Of a stretch of 64,000 bases of DNA, positions 50,450 to 60,134 are shown one piece after another. The translations under genes were made by a program, and so were the position numbers. Where the stretch lies: assembly GCA_022749755.1 (NCBI GenBank), contig CM040450.1:3090913-3154912 (forward strand), given 5' to 3'. The notes beneath the pieces were generated by a model. It saw nothing but the letters and a program-made list of their open reading frames with translations, was not told where the DNA came from and did no database searches. Origin of the DNA: Azadirachta indica. Lineage: Eukaryota > Streptophyta > Magnoliopsida > Sapindales > Meliaceae. Positions within the stretch are counted from its first letter, which is position 1. Each line of letters opens with the position of its first letter.

Positions 50450-51990
50450 TTCACACCCTTAAGACAATTCCAACGATAGAGTGGAAATCTTGGATCAATA
50501 AAAATCCTTAGTCTATGTTACAAGATATTGAGCACAGGGAATGTAATAATTTTTCCCTAACAATTAATGATAAGTAACTTATATTTGAATAAGCCTTTCT
50601 AGCGTTCGGCATACTGAATAACATAGTGCAAATTTCCTTCACTGAATTTGAAGCTATCCTGCTGTTTCCAGCTTGATTATTGACTAAAAGGATTACTGGA
50701 ATGAGGCGTGAACTGCCAAGTGAGAGACATTCGGAAGTGCTTTTTAAAATCTAAAAACCACTTTCAAATGTCTAAAAGCACTTGATGTTTGGCTGCACTC
50801 CACAAAAGCACTTTTCATACTTCAAAAATCAGATCTAGTGTTTCCATGATAAAGCAGTCACATCCTCTATCCGCTGATTTTCCAGTTTCTTTCTAGCTTT
50901 TTAAAGGTGAAGGCAACATGAAAGTGAACTGCAACTTTTCTCCATTGCCTACATCATACATTCAATTCACCACCCAATTATACAGCTCCTCATAAACCCA
51001 TCTGATGACAAAAATGGAGAATTAAATGTCCAAGCCACAGGTTTTGCTTAAAAATGGTAGATCAAGTATTCATTGAGTGTGACTTCCATGAAAATATGTC
51101 ACCCTTCTTTAAGAGGCGGTGTTCACTTTGTACTTGAAGAACTTCGTGTAATTTGCTCTTGGCTTGCTCTTAATCCTGTATTTTTTCCCGAGCAAAACTC
51201 TAATTAATGATCTTATCCAACCATGGTAGAAAATGAGTCAAGCTGAGTGCCCGTGGCTGTATTAACACGAGCTTAAACGGGCAGATTTTTGGATAAACAT
51301 TCTTTGGCAGTTTCACTATTCCTGTCTTTTCTCTGAACTTTTCCTAGATGGGAAAACTTGTGGAGATGATTCTCTCGAATTAGAGATTCTGACTTTTAAT
51401 TGATTTATATATTCTTAACATACCTAGAAACACTCATATATAGCATCCACAGCACTACAGAATTTTCAGATAAGAAGAGCCCTTCATGTTGAGTAGCTAC
51501 TAGCACCAATAAATAGAAGTAACGACTTGGAGATTAATAAATGCAGCTCATTTAATTTTCGATGGTGTTCTTACACTAGATGTTTAGCTGGGATAATGAC
51601 AAGATTCAGACTTGTACTTCCTGTTTTCTACCGCAAGTAACACGATGTCTATCTATTGTAAGAAAATCCTTTATAAGTGTGAAATGAAATCATACTCATG
51701 GCTGTGGTTAACGGGAAAGTATGGTAAATCTTGTCCTGGAACTTTTCTTTTTCTCTTAAGAGCTGATAAGAACAGTCCGAGATCTGTCTATATGTGTCTT
51801 GATCCAGCACATTGACGATGCACCACATAGCTTGGCCTAGTTGAAGCGGTTAAAACTTAAGAGAGAGAGTAAAAGCGAAAAAGAGGGTTCACTTGTTTCA
51901 ACCATTAAGTCATAGAGCTGGGCAGCTAGCATTAACACAAGGACGTTACATTTATAGGTAACATGACAACACAGCGAGTAGTTGGAAGAG
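50450..51990. other. Intergenic DNA between GILT copies 3 and 4
   Basis: About 1.5 kb with no gene. A partly palindromic stretch at about 50736-50815 holds GAAGTGCTTTTT and its inverse AAAAGCACTTTTC about 70 bases apart, possibly an old MITE, but I found no target-site duplication. Confidence 0.4.
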
Positions 51991-51998
51991 CTATAAAT
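51991..51998 (+). promoter_or_regulatory. TATA box of GILT copy 4
   Basis: GAGCTATAAATAC before the leader. With a usual 30-base spacing, transcription would start at about 52020-52030, upstream of the duplicated leader, so the first signal-peptide ORF would be in the transcript. Confidence 0.6.
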
Positions 51999-52012
51999 AC
52001 TCTACCCCCCTT

Positions 52013-52220
52013 CTTAAGAAATTCAATGCACCACGCCTTCAGAAATGGCTCGTTATCATTTACTCTCCTTTGTTTTCAGCATTCTGCTGTTCATCTTCAT
52101 CTCTCCTTCTTAACAATTACTCTCCTTAAGAAATTCAATGCACTACGCCTTCAGAAATGGCTTGTTATCATTTACTCTCCTTTGTTTTCAGCATTCTGTT
52201 GTTCATCTTCATCTCTCCAT
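52013..52220 (+). repeat. 112-bp-period tandem duplication covering leader and signal peptide of GILT copy 4
   Basis: Bases 52013-52108 repeat at 52125-52220 with only a few differences (CCACG/CTACG, CTCG/CTTG, CTGC/TTGT). The unit covers leader sequence plus the start codon and signal-peptide codons. Confidence 0.92.
52045..52113 (+). other. Upstream ORF: stand-alone copy of the GILT copy 4 signal peptide
   Basis: The first copy of the duplication has its own ATG in the same context (AGAAATGGC) and encodes 22 residues, MARYHLLSFVFSILLFIFIS plus PS, then TAA. It is almost the same as the true signal peptide (MACYHLLSFVFS...). It ends 43 bases before the main ATG. It is either a decoy or uORF that limits translation, or is skipped by a later transcription start. 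Confidence 0.75.
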
Positions 52221-54052
52221 CTCTTTCTTTCAATAATGCTGCTGCTGCTCCTGTCAAATCTCAGAATGTTAAACTTTCGTTATACTACGAAAGTCTATGT
52301 CCATACTGCGCCAATTTCATAGAAAATGAACTTGTGAAAGTTTTCAATACTGATCTCATCACCATTGTCAACCTCAGGCTTGTCCCCTATGGCAATGCTC
52401 AAACAATAGGACCTGATAAGACAATTATTTGCCAGGTAACATTTCCTTTCTCATTCTTTTCAAGATTTGCGTGCAAAATTTCTCTTATTCAAATCTTTTA
52501 AATTCTCTTGCAGCATGGCGATAACGAATGTTACTTGAATACGATACACGCCTGTGCCATCAAAGCCTGGCCTGATGAAGTAAGACCTTGCTTCTTCTAA
52601 TTTCTAAGAACCTGAGAATACATTAGGCTGCCGATGGCTGCATTTTCTCGGTCTTCTTTATGTATAGTTTCTCTTTGAGTTAACTTGTTTGATGATGACG
52701 CAGAAAATACATTTCAAACTTATCCAGTGCATTGAAGGTGAAGCCTCACAGAGTGCACAAGCAAAAGCATCCTGGAGAAAATGCTGTGATGTACTGAGGT
52801 TCAGTCAGGAACCGATTGATACTTGCTACGACAGTGGAGAGGGAAGGAAGGTCAGTTTCTTCTACCTGTCTGCACCCAAAGAGAAATTCTTCCGGTCCCA
52901 TTTATTCTCATTCATCGTTCAAGTAAGCAGGAGTAAGGGTTTTTAATATAATTTTTCAAATAAATTTTTTATCATAAAACTTTTATAAATAAAATTTTTA
53001 ATAAAACTTTTATAAATAAAATTTTTAATAAAAACTTTTATAAATAAAATTTTTAATAAAACTTTTATTAATTATTTAATTATTACAAATAACTTTTAAT
53101 AAAATTTAAGTAACTATTTTAACAAGTAAATATTTGATATTATATTTTAAAAAAAAAAAATTAAAATTTTAAAATAAAATAAAAATATTTTAAACAATTT
53201 TATTTTTAAAAAAAATTCAAAATATTTTATTGTTAAATACTTAAATTTTAGACTATTTTTAATAAAAAAAAATTTTTTAATTTTCAAGAATTCTTTTTCA
53301 ATTTCAACTAAATGTTATTTAAAAATTTAAAAATAATTTTTATCATTAAAACAAAAACTTTAATTAATGAAAAAGTTAAACTCCTTCGGTGAAGAAAAAT
53401 TAAACCAAACAAAGATCAAATATCGAAGTAGTTTCCACTCTCGGTTATCTATGTGTTGATAACCATTAGCTAACAAATAAAAATAAATTTCTACTAAATA
53501 CTTCAATTGTTGCGCATTCAAAATTAAGATAAATTACAATTATAAATATAACATTGGCTATTTTCATTGGGTTCGATGTTATTTTACAGCATCATCTGGT
53601 TGTTCTTCAACATGATATTAAGCTCTGAAATTGTTAATGCAAATTAATGTGCAGCTTATGCTGAAATACGCTAATGAAACAGATGGTCTGAAGCCACCGC
53701 ATAGATTTGTACCATGGGTCACAGTGAACGATCTAGCAATTGCAGAGGTAAATTCCCTTACCCATCTCTCAATCTCTCACATACACTTAATAATTCCCAT
53801 TTTCCTCTCTTGGTGCAGGATTTCCAAAACTTTATAGCCTACGTCTGCAAAGCATACAAAGGCAAAGATCTACCTAATGCCTGCAGCTCACATTGGCAAT
53901 TGCAGAAATCAACTGTGAAGGACACATCAATTCTTCCAGTCTGTTATGAAGGCGAACCAAGAGAATCCTCCGTGTCTGCAGCAGCGAAGAAAGTCCCCAA
54001 ATCATTAGAGACTGCAGAGACACAGTCGATGAAGCTGGAACAACCGCCGTGA
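52157..54052 (+). CDS. GILT-family thiol reductase, copy 4 (CPYC)
   Basis: Five exons, 52157-52435, 52514-52579, 52704-52850, 53655-53747 and 53819-54052, close in phase for 272 residues. Signal peptide MACYHLLSFVFSILLFIFIS, Ala-rich linker, then the active site CPYC at 48-51 (LYYESLCPYC). Signature CQHGDNECYLNTIHAC. As in copy 3, exon 3 has a Cys-Cys pair (WRKCCDVL). The C-terminal tail is the longest in the array, with Ser/Lys/Glu-rich residues. The third intron is 804 bases, far longer than the matching introns in copies 1-3 (99 to 123 bases), owing to an AT-rich insertion with a minisatellite. A duplicated leader and signal peptide precede it. Confidence 0.92.
52976..53065. repeat. 27-bp AT-rich minisatellite in GILT copy 4 intron 3
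   Basis: Three full and one partial copy of a 27-28 base unit (begins AAAACTTTTATAAATAAAAT) at 52976, 53003, 53030 and 53058. Confidence 0.9.
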
Positions 54053-54390
54053 TTGAAACAGTTCTAAATCACCTTTTCAGCTTTTCCTGGCCCTATAATA
54101 TTGTACAATAATTGGACCGGCTGACAGTAATTTCATCCATGGTCCATTAATGCAGCAGACTTCATTATTTTCCTGCTAATAATAACATGACTATTGTGTT
54201 CTTTTCATTTTTTAAGTGAACAGACATCCAAGGGCACCAACCCAACACTCTCTCATCAGCAATAGAAATTTATGCTCTATGATGGAAAAGTTCCATCCAG
54301 ACAACCACAACAGAAACAAAATGGCTCACAAGAAGAATTATCACACAATAAATTACATGTGTCTCTGAAGTGAAGGATGCCGGTTATCCA
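54053..54390. other. Convergent 3' region of GILT copy 4 and SPC24
   Basis: About 340 bases likely holding both 3' UTRs. No gene. Confidence 0.5.
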
Positions 54391-56429
54391 TCACAAGTTT
54401 ATTGTCTTCCAAATGTTATGACATATATCAGAAGCTGTCATCTTAACTGGGTCATATTGGAACTTGTCAACCACTTTTTTATCCCTGTCCACTATATCTG
54501 TGAGTGTTTTAAGGACTCAGCTTAATGAACAAGCCACACTATTAAAAAACCTCATTTCCGGAATATAACCAAACAAATTAAGAAAAAACATAAACAAATT
54601 AAGAGAAAACATAAACAGACAAAAGGATACAGCCTGAGATTTTGGATTGGTCATCCAAGTTGGGGATAATATTTGTGACTGATGCATACATTGAAAGTTT
54701 CATCCTGCAAGATCAAGGAAAAACAATTCCTTTCAATGTTTTCATTAAAGAAGAGAGATAAATGAAACAAATATGATAAAATATAGCCTGCTTTCACAGC
54801 TGCTGCAACAATTTCACAGCACTGGAATAGACCAAAAGCTAATCTTCAACCTTCTAACAAGTAGGCAAGATAAATTCCAAAAGATATGAACTACATTTGC
54901 AATGGAGTCAAGTTGCATTTATTCATGCTTGGACCACATCTTTGTGTCGCTCAGCAAACAATGACTCCATATGAAAGGAAATTTCATGAACCTAAGCTAA
55001 ATTAAACTCTAAGGCTGATAGACTTCAGTTTATTGCCTCAGAATTTAACAGATGAATTTTGTAATTTTCCTAGAGGGGCAGATTTGAAAATATGCTCAAG
55101 TATGAACCATCAACCATCACTAACTAAAGTTATCCTTTTAGGACATGAATGTTAAAAAACTTAAATTGCTCATGCCGAGATTATCACCAATTCATTATTA
55201 ACGCAAGTATAAACTCATTGTTGAGCACAAGCGTATCACTTGTGCAGGAGAAAGGGAAAATAAATTAGGAAAATACAAGCATTGTGTGGTTATGTGTATC
55301 ACTTACTGTGCTCTCAGCTCATCTTGCTCAAATTTCTTCAGAGTTCGTTTTCGTTCTTCAATTGCAACCCTTTCATATTCTAGATTATTAATCTCACTGT
55401 TGAGAACTGTGTTGGATGAACAAGAGAAAAGTTAACCAATCATTACCGTTGACACACAACAAAAAACTATCATAGAGCATTAAAACTAATACCAACTATA
55501 TACTTATCTGAGCTCCTCTTGAAGTGCACGTTCCTTTTCAAGCTCCTCTTCTAATTCAATCTGGAGATGATCGACTTCAGGCTCTGCAGCAACTTCCGAT
55601 TTTGCTCGCTCTGTTTTCTGCTTGCAAGCATCTATCTTTTCCTGATAATCTGCTTTCACATGTAGAACATGTCAACTGCATGGTAATAACATCAACAAAT
55701 AGCCATATATACCATAAAAAGGATTTACAAAAGTGCTTTTCAGATCAGTGCCAAGAGTGACAAATTATCCCTGGTACATGGATCAACTTAAATTCACTAT
55801 TACTTTTGTGGTAGTAAATCAATTAGCTCAAGATCATCTAATTCATGATTTTTCAGTCTCAATCACTAAATTAGAGACACTACTGCAGAGATATAGTTCT
55901 GAATGGTCAAGAATCTTCAACAAGTTCTCATAATTGGACATTTTACCAGCACTCAACAGAAAGTGACCTTCACTTATTGATTCAAGGTAATCACCTATAC
56001 AGCGCAATGTCCCATCAAACCATCCAACTGACGAAACTCTTAATTAGTGAGAACTCTACATTATTAAAACCAAATTGGTTTTTTACATTTTGAACAATCC
56101 ACTCTTAGTTCCAAAAAACAGCCTAATTACTAAAAGTAAAACTAACTGCTGGAGCTAACTTTATCCTGTAGAAATTTATTAAAAAAATATCTCAGAAACA
56201 CTCAAATGTTTCTCATAAACCAAACAGAGAAAGTAAAAAGTAAGCACTTACCTTGAATGGCGATCTGAACCTTGTTGAAATCATCATCGCAAGAGGACTG
56301 AAGGGACTTAAAGTGATCCAAGCACTGAGTCAAGTTATTAACGTCTCGTTTGTCCTTCAAGAACTCTACGAGATCGTCGCTGTACGAAATAAGCTTATCG
56401 ACATCGACCTTCCTAGAGAGTTCCCCCAT
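54391..56429 (-). CDS. SPC24: Kinetochore protein SPC24 homolog
   Basis: Subunit of the NDC80 complex that links kinetochores to spindle microtubules (MUN in Arabidopsis). Five exons read leftward: 56429-56252, 55649-55508, 55408-55307, 54704-54631 and 54497-54391; all phases close for 200 residues. The N-terminal half (MGELSRKVDVDKLISYSDDL) leads to a coiled coil rich in Glu/Lys (EELEKERALQEELR, INNLEYERVAIEERKRTLKK). The C-terminal globular part includes VTNIIPNLDDQSKISGYIVD and ends DICHNIWKTINL. Four of the introns' borders are ordinary except intron 2 (55507-55409), which reads ATAAGT...CAACAC: the only phase-keeping join uses AT-AC ends. Intron 4 uses GT at 54630. Family assignment rests on overall pattern, length and coiled-coil layout. 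Confidence 0.82.
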
Positions 56430-56780
56430 TTTAGGGCAAAATTATGGTCCAATTTAATTCCCTAGGTTTTTGGTGCTTCTTTTCAGTTTAAATTAAGTAA
56501 ACATAAAAAAAAAAAAAAAACAAAAGTACAAAAGAATTCGGGTGTTGTTGATTGAAAGTAAAGTGTGGAGCGGAGATGATTAGATGTGAATGCGTGAGTT
56601 TGAATTTGGAGATCTGATGAACAGTGAACTATTTGGTACAAGAGCCAGTGGCCAGTGGCCAGTGGGAGGGCAAAATGTTGAACTTTTGTGCACGTGGAGT
56701 GCCAGTGAAAATTAAATGCTGAAGAGTTTTGTTTAATATAAGTATTAAATATTAAATGTTAAATCATGCGGCACTAAGCT
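56430..56780. other. SPC24 promoter region
   Basis: About 350 bases with an A tract (56505-56520) and no gene. It contains GCCAGTGGCCAGTGG direct repeats near 56646-56662. Confidence 0.5.
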
Positions 56781-56862
56781 GTCGATATGTCCGAGTGGTT
56801 AAGGAGACAGACTCGAAATCTGTTGGGCATTGCCTGCGCAGGTTCGAATCCTGCTGTCGACG
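56781..56862 (+). tRNA. tRNA-Ser (anticodon CGA)
   Basis: 82 nt class II tRNA. Acceptor stem GTCGATA pairs with TGTCGAC (one G-U), discriminator G. D-arm GAGTGGTTAAGG, anticodon loop CTCGAAA with CGA at 56814-56816, long variable arm (TTGGGCATTGCCTGCGCA region) and T-arm AGGTTCGAATCCT. No intron. A T-run shortly downstream (56885-56892) can serve as the RNA polymerase III terminator. Confidence 0.97.
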
Positions 56863-57204
56863 TTGAACTTTTAAATTTTAAAGTTTTTTTTTTAATTAAT
56901 AAGAACTAATTATCTGTCGTGAAATTTTCATTAAATAACATACATTAATTTTGTTTATTCGACGTATCTTAAATTTAAAATATGAATAATTTTATTAATA
57001 AAATTATCGAGGTGATCATTGCGCAGCATATTTTCTAATTTTAATAAAATCATCTTATAGAACATATATAATCTATTTTAAGTTTTTTTAATTATCATTA
57101 TATTAAAACAATTAATTAATTTCAAATAAAAGTGCATTTAATTAAATTTTTTATTGGACATATGTGTGATAAACTTTTGCAAGATGAGTTTATAAAAATA
57201 ACTA
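56863..57204. other. tRNA 3' flank
   Basis: AT-rich DNA between the tRNA-Ser and the foldback element, with a T-run terminator. No gene. Confidence 0.5.
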
Positions 57205-58482
57205 GGGATAATGACATATACTCCCTTGATATTTGTAATAATAAACAAATACTTTTAACATTTGAGAAAAGATAAATGTTTCTTAACCTTTGTATAAACA
57301 GATGTTCTTTTAATTTTTATTTTCATTAATTAACTATTTAATTTATTATAATTTGTATCTCTAATTTTTTATATAATAACAATATGATATATATTTTATT
57401 TAATCATAATATTTTAATCCATATTTTAATATTTTTCATAATATATTTTTTTAACTATAACAATTTATTCTCATATTTAATATCTTTTTCATAATATATT
57501 CAAAATTAAATATATTTTTAATTTATTATTTTTTAATAAAAAAATTTAAAAATATATTATTAAAAAAATTTAAATAATAATTTAGATTAAACTCATGTTA
57601 AAATATTTATAATTTTTTTTCTGTAATAAATTTGATATTTAATTGTTACAAAAAATTTGAAACGTATTTTAACATTTTATTCTTATATTAATATTTTTAT
57701 TTAAAATATTATATTAAATTTATTATATTTTCTTGAGAAAAATCATGAAACTATAAATGAAAAAGTAAAAAAAAAAGATAAAAAATTTATTATTATTTGT
57801 TAATAGAATTAGTAATTAAATATATTTTATATTCTTATTAACCAATATAATTTAATTTTAATTAAAAATAAAAAAAAATTTGATTATTTTTATTTGTAAT
57901 ATATATAACATGTATTTATTATTTATATTTTCATTCATTTTAAAAAAAAATGAATGTAACATAATTTTTAAATAAATATATTATATGTAAAAATAAAATG
58001 TTAAAAAATATTTTAATTAAATTTTTTAATAATTAAATATTAAATTATTATTATAAAAGTAAAAGAAGAGTATTAAAAATATTTTATCATATGAGTGTGA
58101 CTTAACTAATTATTTAAATTTTTTAATAATTATATTTTTTTTTAAAATTTTCTATTAAAATAACAAATTAAAAAATTTATTTAGTCTTAAGTACACTGTA
58201 AAAAAATATTAAATAAGAATTAAATTATTATAATTAAAAAAATTGTGAAAAATATTAAAATGGGGATTAAAGTGTTATGATTGAATGAAATATATATCCT
58301 ATTATTATTATATAAAATATTAGGGATACAAATAATAATAAATTAGATGGTCAATTAATAGAAATAAAAGTTGATGATATCTATTTATCTAAACGATCAA
58401 ATAAGGTATCTGTCTTTTTTCAAACATCAAGAGAGTATTTGCTTACTAGTGTAAAAGTCATGGGGGTATATATCATTATCCC
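57205..58482. mobile_element. Mutator-like foldback element (non-autonomous)
   Basis: About 1.28 kb with very long inverted arms. The left end GGGATAATGACATATACTCC (57205 on) mirrors the right end GGGATAATGATATATACCCC (reverse complement from 58482). Matching continues for several hundred bases on each side, for example ATTTGTATCTCTAATTTTTT (left) against ATTTGTATCCCTAATATTTT (right), toward a centre near 57843. Flanks carry a 9-base near-duplicate, AAATAACTA (57196-57204) and AAATAAGTA (58483-58491). Long terminal inverted repeats with 9-base target duplications are typical of Mutator-like TIR elements. It has no coding frame, so it is non-autonomous. Confidence 0.75.
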
Positions 58483-58568
58483 AAATAAGTATATATCAAA
58501 AAAATTGTAATATTTTTTACAATTCTTTAATTTTAAAATGATTATAACCCTGCATTATATGCTTATTA

Positions 58569-59159
58569 TGAGGGTTGACAATTTGGATTACAATAAGATC
58601 ATTTGATACGAATGTAATACGATTAAACATGCTAGGTTTGCAAAAATTGACAAAAATAATAATTGTGTCGTGTCGTGTCATATTCGTATAACATATTTAA
58701 TAATCGTGTTGTGTTTAATCTTTTTAACTCATTCATTCATTTAAATATATGGTTATAATTCTTTTAAAATTTTATTATATTTATAAAATATTTAAAATGA
58801 AAAAAGTGTTTACATTATATATCCTACCCTAATTCAATATCAAAACAAACTCAATATATAATGTAAAAAAAAAAACCAAAAAAAAAACAAAAATTTAAAA
58901 ATTTAAAAATTTAAAACTTTAATTTTATTTAATCGTATCTAAATGAATAATTACGTTTAAACGAATAATTGTTTCTAAACAATTGTGCCACAATATAAAT
59001 ATAATTCATTTAAATATGATTGATAAATATATTGTATTTGTATTTGAATTGTTGACATAATTAATAAACAAATCGAATTTATGTTAATTGAAAATTTTGT
59101 TATATCTACTAATAACACAATACACGGATATAATTTGTTTAGATAAATTGTCACCTCCA
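58569..59159. mobile_element. Possible hAT-like remnant
   Basis: The left end TGAGGGTTGACAATTT mirrors the right end TGGAGGTGACAATTT (reverse complement at 59159). Inside are repeat words seen in plant hAT MITEs (TCGTGTCGTGTCATATTCGT). The flanks GCTTATTA and ATTTATTA match at 6 of 8 positions. The ends are less certain than for the element at 44.4 kb. Confidence 0.45.
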
Positions 59160-59832
59160 ATTTATTACCCTAAATTTATCAAATAAACATATAAACAATA
59201 TTACATATTTGTCTCACTTAAATCCTTTTAAAAAAAGACATGGGTATGATTTATTTTATTTCATCTATATTTATTTTAAAAGATTTTAAATTTCATGTCA
59301 CAAACATGTGATGGCATGCATGGTTAATATTTGTAGGTGCAATTTGTCGTCTCATTCTTATTTGATCAGTTATTGGCTTACACTAAAAAACATCGCCTCA
59401 ATGTTACGGTTAAAAAATATATTTTCAATCATACGAAACCTACATCTAGATCTAAAAATCTATTTAATTTTCCAATTCAAACATCTCATAAATCCAACCA
59501 CATTTTTTTCCACACAACAATTATGGGTCATTAGACGTTTGTATATAGTCCTTCACTAACCACGAGCTGATTCATACTAAACCTCGTGCAGGACAACCTA
59601 ATTCCACTCCTGGCGCACGATACTCCACATTATCAACCAAACACGCACTGACGAGTCATCATCATTTGCCCCATCTTAATTCTTACATTTCTCTTCCCTT
59701 AAGTCCCACGCCGCTACGCAACCGTCTGACATTCCAAATTTATATTCCCTCAATCCATGCAAAAAGAGAGACGAACTGAAATGAAATCACCAGCGCATCT
59801 CGCTTGAAAGCCCTAGCCAAAACGCAACGCAC

Positions 59833-59865
<33 letters not shown>

Positions 59866-60134
59866 GTTTGTTCTCAGTATCAGGTGGTATATATTCTTGT
59901 TCTCGCTGCTCAGTATTCTTTTCTTAATAAATTTAGTTCAATTTCTTCGTTTTTAAATACCTGAAATGATCGAGTTAATCTCATTGCTAGGTTTTTCTGT
60001 TTGCATGCCGGGAAAACTGAATAAAATGTGATAATAAAGCAAATTTTTAGTAAATGTTTGCAGAGAAATATCTATAACCGTGAAACTGAATTGATTTGAT
60101 TGAAATTAGCGTTTATTGATGAAATATTGATGAA
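59160..60134. other. UBA1 promoter and 5' leader
   Basis: Contains a (CT)n tract at 59835-59864 typical of plant leaders. A leader intron is possible: donor at 59884 after CAGTATCAG and acceptor TTTGCAG ending at 60063. Upstream to 59160 is AT-rich. A 65-83 codon frame near 59.3 kb was not supported. Confidence 0.5.

Noticed and set aside
50736..50815. AAGTGCTTTT inverted words as a MITE
   Set aside because: Arms are only about 12 bases and I found no target-site duplication.
54630..54640. GC-AG intron in SPC24 (donor GGCTGT)
   Set aside because: A normal GT three bases further keeps the frame (SGYIVD), so no rare donor is needed here.
59308..59559. 83-codon frame upstream of UBA1
   Set aside because: AT-rich, two overlapping frames, no similarity. 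Likely chance.
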